From positions 186,001 to 250,000 of the forward strand of contig JYIP02000001.1 of NCBI GenBank assembly GCA_001051155.2: a DNA stretch of 64,000 nucleotides, written 5' to 3'. The notes beneath the pieces were generated by a model. The model saw only the letters and a program-made list of their open reading frames with translations, did not search any database and had not been told where the DNA came from. The position numbers and the translations under genes were made by a program. Shown here in pieces: positions 23,550 through 34,337 of the stretch (its first letter is position 1; the number at the start of each line of letters is the position of its first letter). Source of the stretch: Chrysoporthe austroafricana (taxonomy: Eukaryota > Ascomycota > Sordariomycetes > Diaporthales > Cryphonectriaceae).

Positions 23550-26208
23550 GGCGGGAGGTGTCGCGTGCGCCGCCTGTCTATACTTTGGAAGAGAAACCGG
23601 TCTAGCAAGTGTGGAGCCTTGGCAAGAACCGACCAAGACAGATCAAGAGCTCATAAAAAGAGACTGTCGAGTCCGATGCAAAAAAATCTCGCGACCTCAC
23701 AATAGCAGTCTGTAAGAAAACCATCAAGAGCAGAGCCAGCCGGAACGGAAGCAAGAGGGTGAGAGCCCGGTATTTGACGAAGGCGAAGTGTACCCAGTAG
23801 CAACAAGAGGGTCCTTATTCCGGGGGTAAGTGGGCCCCGACACCGTTGTGGATCCGCCGAGATATGGGCACTGATGTGGGAGTGAACGGTATGAGGAGGC
23901 GCCATTGATCCTTGTCTTCATGCGCAGGCAGTGCTGTAGTGTGGCGGGTGAGAATGGCTAGTCATTCTGTACAGAGCAGCCGATATATGTGCCACAGGCG
24001 CTTTGGGGGCCGGCGGGGTGGCCGGCACAGGACGCCTGGGCAAAGGCGCCACTGTATCTATCAGTCACCTAGCCTGTTACGTACTCTTCCGGCAGAGGCT
24101 CTACCTACCCAGTGCTGCTACTGTAGCGGAGGTACAAAAGTAGTCGGGCGCCCGACCTAGCAGATAACGGGCCGCTGATGAAAGGTGCTAGCCCAAACCT
24201 TGTTGGTTCGAGGCGCTGGAATGGCTTCTGCCCACGCTCCCTGCCGCGCTGTGTGCCTGAGGCCGACGCTGACTTCTAGAGTCTTGGCAGACGACGCTAC
24301 TCAGAAGCGTACTTAGTACTGGATGCGTGAGCGTGATACCGCATGACCATCCTCCTTGTCCTCCTTGTCGAGGCACAGCAAGGATCATCGACGTCTACGT
24401 GACTGAGTAGGTGACGAACCTGCTCCGCCCCTGTCGCCCTCCTCTGCAAAGTCTGCCCTGGTCTGCAGAGTCTGCCCGTCCCGACAAGCTGGTCCTTTCG
24501 AGTTAACCTTGCTTCCATGGGCCTGCCCCGCCCGTTCTGTTCATGCAAGAACATTTTGGAACTCTTGTGTCTTCGCGCATAGATTCGTTCGTGGTGACGA
24601 ATTTTCACCGTGGGGAGGTTTTAAAAAAGACCCATCACCATCAGACTACAGGTCTACCCACCCCCAGATAATCCACCAGATAAGCTGCCGCTCCGACCCA
24701 TACCAACCCCATCAGATTGTCGATACGAAGTAGACCTCAGGCACATTACAAGAAAAATCCTATGGCTAGAGGTATGCCGCTCAATGTTGCACACTCGTCA
24801 GACAATTAGGCGTGAACAGGGAGGAGGGGTGCAACGCGGCTCTCATCTACTCAGTAGCGGCAGGCCATGAAAGGATCCTCTGGCAGACGCCTGCTCAGTC
24901 CACCTAGGTACCGCAGTACTCTCCATTGCAGCTGTAGTGCCCCACAAAGAGCCGGACCTGGTGGGTCTGCTTATTGACTCGAAGACTCCTCAGCGATACT
25001 ATAGAAGCTGGTGTGATGTCATTATGGGTACGGATTACGGGTCTCGGCGCTACATAGTACATGGCAACGGCGTCTCCCACTACACAGTATGCTGAAATTT
25101 CGGGCGGAGGAAAGTCGGGATGGTCGACATACTCAGCACAATAGTACGTACTATGTACACGATCGACCCTTTATCAATCAGCCTATCATCCTGTTGCCCA
25201 GAGGCTGTTTCTACACTGCAGCTCATATCATATCCGTCGACCACGAGCATGTCAGCAATGCCCTCAATTCCTCAATCAGGGCTATGATCGTTGCCATGGC
25301 GGCTTATGTGGGCTTCTTAGTTTCTAGCAAGGACACTGCTAGAGCTGTGCTGAGCGCTAAGAATTGTCTCGACCACAGACACACTGGGCGTGCACACCAT
25401 CCGTATGCAAAAAGAGAGAAGGCAAAGGGCTAGTTTAAGGCCTTAGAAACAAGCCGGCAACACTTGAGGCGCAGCATAGGCATCTTTACCATGCATGTGG
25501 TGGTCATGGCTTACATGGATGCTATCTGCCATTGACACTCCCTAACATTGCGTGGATGAAATACACAACCAGCGCATAGTGGGTGCAAATTTCAGGCAAA
25601 TTACATGCTAATCTCGACACATGCCCGGCTGCGAAGGCGGCCACTCCAACCGCTCTCGGGATTGATTCAGCGCCAATGCAGGCGTTGATATGCCTTTCAG
25701 GCGCACCACAACAAACCCACGACGCCCATGAGAGCTGGAAACCCGGAAACTGAAGCCGGATGTATTCAGACTCTTCTACCTCGAAACCCCTGAGAAACGT
25801 GCACGACATATCGAGCGGCGATGAGTAGCGTTCCGTATCGGCGATGTGCATTGCACCTAGGGAAAGATAAATCAACCGAGGCTCATAATATTCGCCTGGT
25901 CGTAACGGTCACGATGCCATAAGGGCGATATATGTCAGGCCGAAATGGGTGATGAAGAATGGCATGCGCATTAGTGCTTGACCAAGCTATTCCCAAGACA
26001 ATCGACGCTCAGATGATGTCTGTAGTCAGATGATAGGACAGCCCCCACGAGCCCCGCCACTCGGTATAAAGAATATGGCTGCCACTGCGCCTCCACGGAG
26101 GGGGAGCAAACAAGACCCAGTCCAGTACCCAGTAAACGCCCTGCAAAGATCTGCCGGCCATGCCATCGAGGTCCGAAGAAGTGTCCATGAGAACCACACG
26201 CGATGGTC
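23550..26208. other. Intergenic region, no gene seen
   Basis: About 2.7 kb without a supportable gene. A minus-strand frame of 117 codons at 25522-25875 has no motif or clear start context. No tRNA with paired arms was found, although a GGTTCGAG string occurs near 24203. Confidence 0.45.
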
Positions 26209-26825
26209 CTAATCGTCATCTTCGTCGCTGGTGGCCTCTATGTTGGCCTTCTTGGACTCCGGCTTACCCTTGTTCGATTTCTTGCTAGCCTCGATGGCCT
26301 TCCCGCTGGAGTGTTGATCGTCCTCGATAGCGTCGACGTCGATAGCAACGCCCTTCTTGCGCAGCTCCGCGTTTATGGAGGGGACGAGGCTGACGAGGGA
26401 CTGGTACTGCTCGGTAGACATCATGATGCCCTGATCTTGAAGTGAGCACGGTGACGGTCTGGACGACATCCCGAGGTCGTGTGGTAGGCTCACCTTCTTG
26501 CCCGGCTTCATCTCACCAGAACTATCCTCGTAGTACTCTCGTAGATTGACAAACATGTTGCCCTTGAAGTTTTGGACGACAACTCGACGCTTACTTGAGA
26601 GCTACAGGGAACCTGTCAGTAACAATAACAGCAGGACAGCCCGTTGGGAGGGGATTCGGCAGTCTGGTGGACGGCTGTGTTTACCTCCCAGAAGGTGTTC
26701 CCCTCAGAGTCGACAGCAGCCCCACCACTGGATTCCGAGCCCTGGGCCGCCTTCTTGGCAACCTTGAGTGGCCGCTCCTCGCCTGAGTCATCGCTAGCGA
26801 CAAAGTTGTTTCGTCGCTTGCCCAT
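26209..26825 (-). CDS. SUB1: SUB1/PC4 transcriptional coactivator
   Basis: Nuclear single-stranded-DNA-binding coactivator of RNA polymerase II. Three exons on the minus strand (26825-26685, 26601-26494, 26430-26209) join in phase into 156 residues. Residues 1-45 are basic then Ser/Gly-rich (MGKRRNNFVASDDSGEE). Residues about 48-100 form the PC4 fold: SSKRRVVVQNFKGNMFVNLR, then EYYEDSSGEMKPGKK and the helix GIMMSTEQYQSLVSLV. The C-terminal tail is Lys-rich and ends in acidic EATSDEDDD, like yeast Sub1, whose C-terminal extension goes beyond human PC4. The exon 2/3 junction was chosen at the CAG before GGCATC because it restores the GKKGI motif. Divergent from the PX-domain gene. Confidence 0.92.
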
Positions 26826-27685
26826 CTTAACGGATCAATGCAGCTGAAGTGAGAGCGGCAGCGGGAGAGGGAGTCTGGGCTGATGTAATGACGTCAAGGT
26901 TGCGTTCATTTGATGTGTGGCACTGAAGGAGAGGGGCCGACTGGGTTGAAGCAGCCCTCCTCACTCGGAGATGATGAGCTTGGAGGACAATTGATGCGAG
27001 AATGCATGCGTCCTCGGGCTAGGCTATGGTAAGAATCGAGTGGGCTTTCGACGCGCCGCGCTTATAACCACAGCCACCCAGAGGTGCATGAGAGGAAAGT
27101 CTTATCGTTATCGGGCCCAGGCCAAACGGGCCCGTGCATCGGCGGCTAGGGTTAGGGTACTAGTGATATGCACATGGTGGCACGCTGGGCGCTGCTCAGT
27201 ACTGGCTGGCTACTGGTAGTAGATTGTTAGAACCTTAGACCTGGGAAGTTAAGGGGCCCGGGCTCCCAGAAATAGATTGGCACGAACATCTCGAAACATA
27301 CCAGATTGATCATCTTCGTTCCCGTGTACTTTGCGGCCGTATTTTCAGCCCTTCCTCCTGCCTTGATCTTGCTGGACCCCTCCTCCGTACAATTATCTCG
27401 CCAGCATCATCTGTCGGTGACACGCTGTCTCTTGTCGATATCGGGTGCGCACCAAGCTCGCGCCGCATTCCTGGTCGACCTCCTTTTTTGCTTTGCCTCT
27501 TTTTTTTTTTGTTCCCCCCCCCCTCTTTTCTTTTTTATCGGACGTCGACCTCGAGCACGGCCACAACGACGACGGATATCCCCCGGTGCGAAATGCCCCG
27601 ATCCACTCCGAGAACAGGCAGTGAAGATTGAGGCCCACCGTCATCCCTGCATCTCAGAGAAGCTTCTTACCTTGCTTTGCTTGTC
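26826..27685. promoter_or_regulatory. Divergent promoter between SUB1 and PX-domain genes
   Basis: 860 bp separate the two start codons. The segment holds a telomere-like double repeat at 27146-27159 and a pyrimidine-rich tract at about 27481-27536 (long T and C runs) just before the PX gene. Such tracts are common around fungal transcription starts. Confidence 0.5.
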
Positions 27686-30600
27686 ATGACCGCGCAAGAT
27701 GCGACGCATCCACACCCTCCTACCGTCGGTATCATGGCTTCTTCCATCGACGACAAGTTAGAACCCTCCACCGTTGCCCCCCAACATCCTGTCAACGCGT
27801 TGCCGGCACAGCCGGAAGACGTGACCCAGGAAAAAGGAGCGCAACGACAGCCCTCTCCCGCCCGATCCTCACCAAGTCCGTCGCCGACAAGTACCTATGT
27901 CCAGACCCATCCGAAGCCGTCGAGACCCGATGACGACGTCACCACAAGGCTATTCCAATTCTTGTCCACTGCGACCCCGAACACTCTATGTGCCATAGCC
28001 GTAGGTCTTGGCGCCGTCACCTACTTCATCCTCGGCCAGCTTGGCTTGCTTCTGATCGGCGCATTTGGGGGCATCGCCTGCTACGTACACTGGGAGGCTG
28101 CCAACCTGGACTACGCCCGCGCCGTACGGGGCGAGAGAGGGGTCGACATTGTGGCAAGACTGCTGGGGCCGAAGGACAGCCTGAGAGATGTCGACGAGGA
28201 CACGAAGACTATAGAGGAGGAGGAAGACCAATTCATGGCGCAGAGCTTAGCCGACTTCCAGCCTGAGACCAGGGAGGCCCTCAATGATCTCGTCGACGCT
28301 GTCATCAGGGACTACGTCAAATGGTGGTACGGCCCGATCCTCCCTGCGGACAGATCGTTTCCTTTCTCCTGCCGGAAGGTCCTGGTCTCCTTTCTCGTCT
28401 CGGTCGCCAATCACCTAGGCAAGAAGAGGCCAGCAGACAGCTTCCTGGACTTTCTGACCAACTCTTCCTCCATGGTCATCGTCTTCTTTTCTGAATTATC
28501 GGCTGCGTTTGCAGACCTGGCCCCAGACTCCAAGATGACTGCTGCGGATGCGGTGTACAACTACCTTGCCTCCAACCCCGACTCGAACCTATCGCATCTG
28601 CTCAGCCAGAAACACCAGTCGTCCAAGTTCAAGGCCGTGTCCGAAGATCTGCTCGGATTTCTCGAACGACCGACCTACGACTGCGATCCAGCCCGCACGT
28701 TCTTGCGAGAGATCTTGGCTGGTGTCATGCTCGAAATGTCGCTCCAGATCTGCTCCAAAGCCGAGTGGATTAATGGGTGGATTGTCTATCTCCTGGAGGC
28801 CGGGGAGCCAGACTTCAACCAAGCCATCGACGTAGGGATGCAGACCGGTCCGGACGCCAACAGTGCAGTTTTTGCTGACCTGGATGGCAACGTTGGAAAC
28901 ATCGGCTTGACCAAGGCCAGCAGTCGCACTTCATCAGAGACGGAGAGATCACGGCGCAGAGACTCCGGCCAGGCCCACAAGAAGAAGCTGAGCAAAGCAG
29001 ATGAGGAGATGGAGAACGCAGTCGAGGAGATGAAGCGCATGAACCAGATGATCCTCGAAGAGCAGACCCGGAGATCAGCGGACTCCGAGCATGCAAAGTC
29101 GTCTACGGAGGCGGATGTTCCGGAGCGATTGGCAGATGCTTTGGATAGGAACGTAAACGAGCTCGGCATTGAGCCGAAAGCGGCTTCCAAGGCTCACCCC
29201 ACGACTCCGGGAGCCCCATCATCAGGCTTTCCCGATCTGCTGTCTCCGGAAAAGAATCCTTGGAGCGAGGAGCGGCTAAGCAGTGACGCCGGCAGAAGTG
29301 ACTCGTCGCCCCAGGTCACAGATTCCCCGGCGCTAGAAGTATCGCCTCAGCACAATCATCAGGCATCCTTCACCAACTTTGAGCAGCTAGTGCCTCCCGC
29401 ACAGGACGACTCAGACCTGAGCGATGCGGAACATAAGAAGCCAGCCGCGCTGACCTTGCAGAATGCAAAGATCACGATTTATGATGACAGCACGAACGAC
29501 AAGAGTCGTATCCGCTCGAAGCCGTCTTGGGACTATCTCATCCAGATCGAGCCGAGTTCTTCGTACTACTCCGGATGGATGATTCCGCGACAGTATGCTG
29601 ACTTCGAGAAGCTGCATGAGGTTCTTCGTAGGATAGCGACCATCTCAGGTATTGCAGCATTCACAGAGCAGCACAAGGATTTACCGAATTTCAAAATTCA
29701 CACGCGCGAATCACTGCGAGGCGAGTTAGAGCGGTACGTGCGCGACGCATGTTGGTACAAGGCGCTTGCCGAGAGTGAAGGCATGAAGCGGTTCCTGGAC
29801 AAGGATCAAGGACATACTCGACAGCAATCCAAGTCCGGATTCCAGGCAGTCGAAAGCTTTGGGAAGAATGTGTTTGGTGTCCTGGCCAGTGCACCAAAGG
29901 GTGTTGCCGAGGGCGGAAAAGTTATTACTGGCGTTTTCGGAAACATGGGACTTTCTAGGAAGACAACATCAAGTTCTCTTCCCGATACGAATAGCACTTC
30001 CAAGCGATTCTCTGTACCGACGCCACCAAGGATAGACAGCAATCTTTCGCTCAACGGCTCTCGCAAGGCCCGGGACAGCCTGGACAGCCAACGTTCGTCT
30101 GTCATTTCCGTACAGCCTGGAAAGACGCCTCCTATGGAGCGGCGCCCAAGTCTCCAGATACCCGGCGACTCAGATGCTGAGAATCGACCGGGGCGTGTGG
30201 ATCATTGGGATCGTCCGTCGCCAAGTCCCAGGGACAGCAGGGCAAACAGCCGGGCGTCCAGCTTAGCAGCCCTCCGTTCTCCGATACGCTCTCCGTCGAC
30301 GCTTAGCCTTGACGCGCTCAAGCTTCCACCTCCACCTGACACCATGCCTGATGATTGGACTACGCCCGACAGTCCTCAGATGGCACGACCCACCGACAAC
30401 AATACGCCACAACGCACCCCAGTCGACAACGAAAACCAAGCAAAGAAGGCAACACGCGGCGGGATATCCCCAGTCACCAAGCCCAAAAAGCAGTATTCCC
30501 AGATTTCGGAACAGGAGACTCGCGTCGCCGTGGAGCTTGTCTTTGCCATGATCAACGAGCTCTACACACTGTCCTCAGCATGGAACTTTCGCCGTGCACT

Positions 30601-30994
30601 CTTAGCCGCCGCCAAGTCTTTCCTGCTTCGGCCGGGCAACCCTTCACTTGTATCCATTCAAAAGATGCTTCAGGACTCCGTGATCGAAGCCAACTCGTCT
30701 GATGCGGGCATCGCTGCACACCTGCGTAAGCTCCGAGAGAACGCCCTGCCGACCGAGGAGGAGCTCAAGACGTGGCCGCCAGAGCCGAGCATGGAGGAGA
30801 AGGAGAAGCTTCGAGAGAAGGCTCGCAGCCTTCTAATCCAGAGCGGCGTACCTGCTGCTTTGTCCGGTGTTATGGGACAGAACGCCACGAATGAGGCCCT
30901 AGGCCGTATCTTTGACTGTCTTCAAATTGAGGAGGTGGCGAGAGGCTTAATATTCGGCATCATGCTTCAGGGTGTCAGAGTTTTTACCCACTAG
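27686..30994 (+). CDS. PXA-PX-nexin_C sorting-nexin-like membrane protein
   Basis: Intronless gene of 1102 residues. A hydrophobic hairpin at about residues 100-130 (AVGLGAVTYFILGQLGLLL) should anchor it in the ER or another endomembrane. Next come a PXA domain at about 190-385 (ETREALNDLVDAVIRD, WWYGPILPADRSFPF), a charged helix at about 430-480, a low-complexity linker, a PX phosphoinositide-binding domain at about 590-715 (WDYLIQIEP, RQYADFEKLHEVL), a Ser/Pro-rich linker and a nexin C domain at about 940-1095. This order resembles the Mdm1/SNX13 family, which tethers ER to vacuole or lipid droplets, but no RGS domain is visible between PXA and PX. ATG 27734 (MASSIDDK) has better start context, so the true protein may be 16 residues shorter. 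Confidence 0.88.
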   Translation: MTAQDATHPHPPTVGIMASSIDDKLEPSTVAPQHPVNALPAQPEDVTQEKGAQRQPSPARSSPSPSPTSTYVQTHPKPSRPDDDVTTRLFQFLSTATPNTLCAIAVGLGAVTYFILGQLGLLLIGAFGGIACYVHWEAANLDYARAVRGERGVDIVARLLGPKDSLRDVDEDTKTIEEEEDQFMAQSLADFQPETREALNDLVDAVIRDYVKWWYGPILPADRSFPFSCRKVLVSFLVSVANHLGKKRPADSFLDFLTNSSSMVIVFFSELSAAFADLAPDSKMTAADAVYNYLASNPDSNLSHLLSQKHQSSKFKAVSEDLLGFLERPTYDCDPARTFLREILAGVMLEMSLQICSKAEWINGWIVYLLEAGEPDFNQAIDVGMQTGPDANSAVFADLDGNVGNIGLTKASSRTSSETERSRRRDSGQAHKKKLSKADEEMENAVEEMKRMNQMILEEQTRRSADSEHAKSSTEADVPERLADALDRNVNELGIEPKAASKAHPTTPGAPSSGFPDLLSPEKNPWSEERLSSDAGRSDSSPQVTDSPALEVSPQHNHQASFTNFEQLVPPAQDDSDLSDAEHKKPAALTLQNAKITIYDDSTNDKSRIRSKPSWDYLIQIEPSSSYYSGWMIPRQYADFEKLHEVLRRIATISGIAAFTEQHKDLPNFKIHTRESLRGELERYVRDACWYKALAESEGMKRFLDKDQGHTRQQSKSGFQAVESFGKNVFGVLASAPKGVAEGGKVITGVFGNMGLSRKTTSSSLPDTNSTSKRFSVPTPPRIDSNLSLNGSRKARDSLDSQRSSVISVQPGKTPPMERRPSLQIPGDSDAENRPGRVDHWDRPSPSPRDSRANSRASSLAALRSPIRSPSTLSLDALKLPPPPDTMPDDWTTPDSPQMARPTDNNTPQRTPVDNENQAKKATRGGISPVTKPKKQYSQISEQETRVAVELVFAMINELYTLSSAWNFRRALLAAAKSFLLRPGNPSLVSIQKMLQDSVIEANSSDAGIAAHLRKLRENALPTEEELKTWPPEPSMEEKEKLREKARSLLIQSGVPAALSGVMGQNATNEALGRIFDCLQIEEVARGLIFGIMLQGVRVFTH

Positions 30995-32271
30995 TCGCTA
31001 TATGCGCTTCAGGCTTCTACAGAAGGCCTATACGAAAAGAGCAAACGATGACATGACACCTGACGACCCAGAAATGCGCTACGGGCGTATCATGAAAATT
31101 TGCACCCCGTTGCACTACCAGTTGCGATATATGAAAGCATACCTGAATCCGCTTAGGCGGCCGCCTTGCTATACACCACCTCACTAGCGAGCGGTATATC
31201 GTGCTAGAAATTTTCGACCTGTTGGATCGGTTTTACCCAGCATCAACCCGAGTCTATAAAGGCAACGTTATCCAGCATGGGTTACACAGTAATATAGGAT
31301 GTTGCCTGAGGCATGGAGCTGAACATCACTACTAGACCATATTTCCGGACTGTTTCGAATCCAATCAGATACACTAACGATAGTCACTAATGATCGGGAA
31401 AGACCACGAGACATACTCTGGAAGTGGTCAGAGGGTTTGCAGTCTAACCAGTGACAGGGAAAGTGAACTTTACGAACGGGACAATACAACGAAGGATTTG
31501 TGTGAGACGGACGGTCTGAGAATTGCAAATTAGAGCTGGGGCAATCCAATTCAATTGGCTGGAACGTCTTGTGCAGAGCGTCTTCGAGACTAAGCTAGAA
31601 ACAGACAACTAAGTTCGAACATGTTTATAAAGAGAATATAGGCGTCTCTTGGCCCATCAAGAAGCTGCCAATACATTCCCTAGCATTCCCCACAACGCCT
31701 CTGCATATTTCTGGCAGCTTGCAAGTTTGAGTCCAAGGGAACAATTCCCGAAGAGGCTGCTATACTGAAAGGTGAGCCTGATGGTTGTAAAAGAGCAGCG
31801 CTTCTTGAGCCAAGTCTCTGGCCTGCAATTACATCTACTGGGACCGAAAGTTAGGGGGGGAGGGGGGTTAGGCAATCCCTATCAGTATTATATCAGGTTT
31901 ACGTCTCGATTCAAGGACAGTAGAGCCAAGTTAATGTCCCATGTCCCAAGACTATTATCCTGGCCGCTCTCTGGGCTCTCTTCACCGGCAGCGCCATTCC
32001 GACGTCTGCAAGAGCTCCTTTGACTACCCTTTGTTGAGATCGTCTCAAGGAGAGGCTTACTTAAGGAGGCATGTACGTATTTTTTATGGGCATGTATCCT
32101 GTATTTTATAATGTCCAATCATGTAGATGGGAAAGCACATGTGAGGATATTCCTTGTATTTCTGCTACTATGCATTCTGATCACTTCCATCAATCAGAGG
32201 CCTTCGAGCTTCCGAAATTCAGAAGCTGACTGATCTTCTCTTAGTGAATGCCCGGTCTTCTAGGGTTGTGA
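30995..32271. other. Intergenic region, no gene seen
   Basis: About 1.3 kb between convergent genes. Short frames only, with no motif recognised. Confidence 0.45.
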
Positions 32272-33167
32272 TCAAGCTTGACCGTTCAAGAGGTATGCGG
32301 CTAGATTCGAGCCTCCAAGACACCAGCGAAACTCAGCAAGCTTGGAAGTATCGCCAGTAACGGAATTGACGATGGGGCAGCCTGGTAGGACCCCACATAC
32401 CGCCATGTTCGCCGTATTGCCGTCATCAGCGTATTCGATGATTGAAGTCGACATGGCTTGGACTACATAAAAGTTCTCTCATCAGTCTATAGCTCAACAT
32501 ACTTGAGTCTCCAAGGACAACCCGCATCCGAGATTTCAAGTGTTAATTCGCTCAATTCTAGATCAAGAGTCACTTACTGAGATCGAAGTTACCAACGAAG
32601 AACATGTCTTGAACGTCGAGATAGCTAGCAGTCGCATTAGTGCCACCGCCCACCCACAGGAAGCAGTCTTCGTATCTCAGGGCTGGAATGAATGTGGTGT
32701 TGTAGAGCTGAGCCGCCTTGAGATACCCGTTCCAAATATCAGGATCGAGGTAACGCTCGAGCATCATTCCGCAGTTGGTAGTGTTGGCCATATCCTCAGA
32801 GAAGGGGTGTGAGACGACGGGATCTTGGGAGAAGTCTTGATAGGTTGAGTTGAGACACATCTGAAGAGCCGTTTGTTGCTCATCAACAGTGACGTTGTTC
32901 CAGCACTACCACGCGAATAAAGATTAGCTGGGTCAAACGGTTACGCGATGCATGAAGCCACCGCAGGCAGAAAGGGGGGATGAAAGTTGAAGGCTGAGGA
33001 TATGAACTCACGGTGCTGCTGTATGGAGCAGGATTGGAAGCGCTGATGCAGTTGTCGACACTGCAGTCACACCCATTCGTGCCTGTGCCTGTGGCCTGAA
33101 CTCTGTCGCCAATGAGCATGGCGAACAGGTAGAAGATGTAAGGTAGGAGATATCCGAGAGACTGCAT
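32272..33167 (-). CDS. Small cysteine-rich secreted protein of unknown function
   Basis: Three exons on the minus strand (33167-33012, 32905-32578, 32462-32272) join in phase into 224 residues. The N-terminus has a typical signal peptide (MQSLGYLLPYIFYLFAMLIG). The mature part begins with CDCSVDNC and has further cysteines in CWNN, QMCLNS, NCGMM, EDCFLW and VCGVLPGCPIV, ending with RWCLGG. About a dozen Cys and several N-glycosylation sites (NNVT, NSTY, NTTN, NATA) suggest a disulfide-bonded extracellular protein. No enzymatic motif is recognised. It could be an effector-like or surface-acting protein, but that rests only on size, secretion and Cys content. The neighbours give no hint. Confidence 0.75.
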
Positions 33168-34337
33168 TGTGCACAGTGGTATGTTGTCTGCTGGATAGTG
33201 GTTGGTCGTCTTGAAGTCCGGGTAAGGGCTCGCTTTGGTTGAGTTCTCAAGTGTTTTGCTCTTTGGTTAGAACTAAACATGAGGAAGAGGTCAGGGAGCA
33301 GACGTCTGTATTATATATCCAGTAGATCTGGCACTTCACGGGACGAGTTGCAGTGAATGGTATTGAATTTTCTTGTTTTTTTTTTTTTTTTATCCTTTTC
33401 TTATGTGGCAATTAGCCGGGACCACTTCATGTGAAGTGGCTCAATATTCACAGTGGTATGAGGGCGGGGCGATGCCAGTGAACTGGTGAGACGGTCAGGA
33501 TTTCAAAGCCAGTAAAGGGTGTTTAGAAGAAAGGAACTAGTGGTAACCTTCCTGGTTTGTTTCTACCAGACATCATCACAGTGTGGAGAAGTACTGGGGG
33601 CATGGCATGCAGTTGGAGATGATTGATGCTCATACAATTAGTTTTTGCTGAACATTCAAAGACTTCGTTGTTTGCCTCGCTATAATCAATATAGGCTTCG
33701 CGGCTAGTGGTCATACTGGCGCTGGATGTCTAGCTGCGGGCCCTACTCTGGGTGGCTTTGCATGAGTGCATTGTGAAGCTGCAACAATTTCCAATATTGC
33801 TTCAAATCTTCGGGCTCACAATAGGGAGGCCCGAAGACAAGTCGTAATGCACTGAAGTTCAGTATCCTCTTCCCCTCAACTGTCTCGGTTATAAATACCA
33901 CGTCCCAGCTTTGCTTCCAGCAGACTGAACTTCTCTGTACCTGAAGTACCTCTACACCAGGAACAACAACCTAGAAGGGTGTTGTGAACCTTTACTCTCC
34001 TATGGTCCATCATGGAAGCGGACAACACCCTACTAGACACGCTATCGATCAACGGTCGAGGAAGCATCATTCAAATTGAATTAGTTACATGAGTAGTCTA
34101 TTGAATAAGAGGGCAACGTACTTATTATTTCATACAGTGGTCTTAATTGACTGTCCCTGGAGTCTATTGCTCAAGCTGCGACCTGATCTGTCGTCCAACG
34201 AGGCTGGGCAGCTTAGTAAGCCGGGAGCAGGGGCTACCTGGCAGACTGCCTTGTCGCTGCATTGCCATGCCGCATCGAAACTTTCCTTGCCAGCTTCGCA
34301 ACAACAAACAACACCGCGCGTCGGCAAGTATCTGAGG
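33168..34337. other. Intergenic region between divergent genes
   Basis: Contains the promoters of the secreted-protein gene and PRP6. The open frame runs upstream of the PRP6 ATG to 34089, but that extension reads as non-conserved sequence and is treated as leader. Confidence 0.5.
33311..33317 (-). promoter_or_regulatory. TATA box of the cysteine-rich secreted protein gene
   Basis: TATATAA on the minus strand, about 145 nt before the start codon at 33167. A T-homopolymer follows further upstream near 33377-33392. Confidence 0.4.

Noticed and set aside
24195..24225. B-box-like GGTTCGAG string suggesting a tRNA
   Set aside because: No A box at the right distance and no paired acceptor, D or anticodon arms.
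25522..25875. 117-codon minus-strand frame
   Set aside because: Isolated frame without motif, signal peptide or splice continuation; kept out of the gene list.
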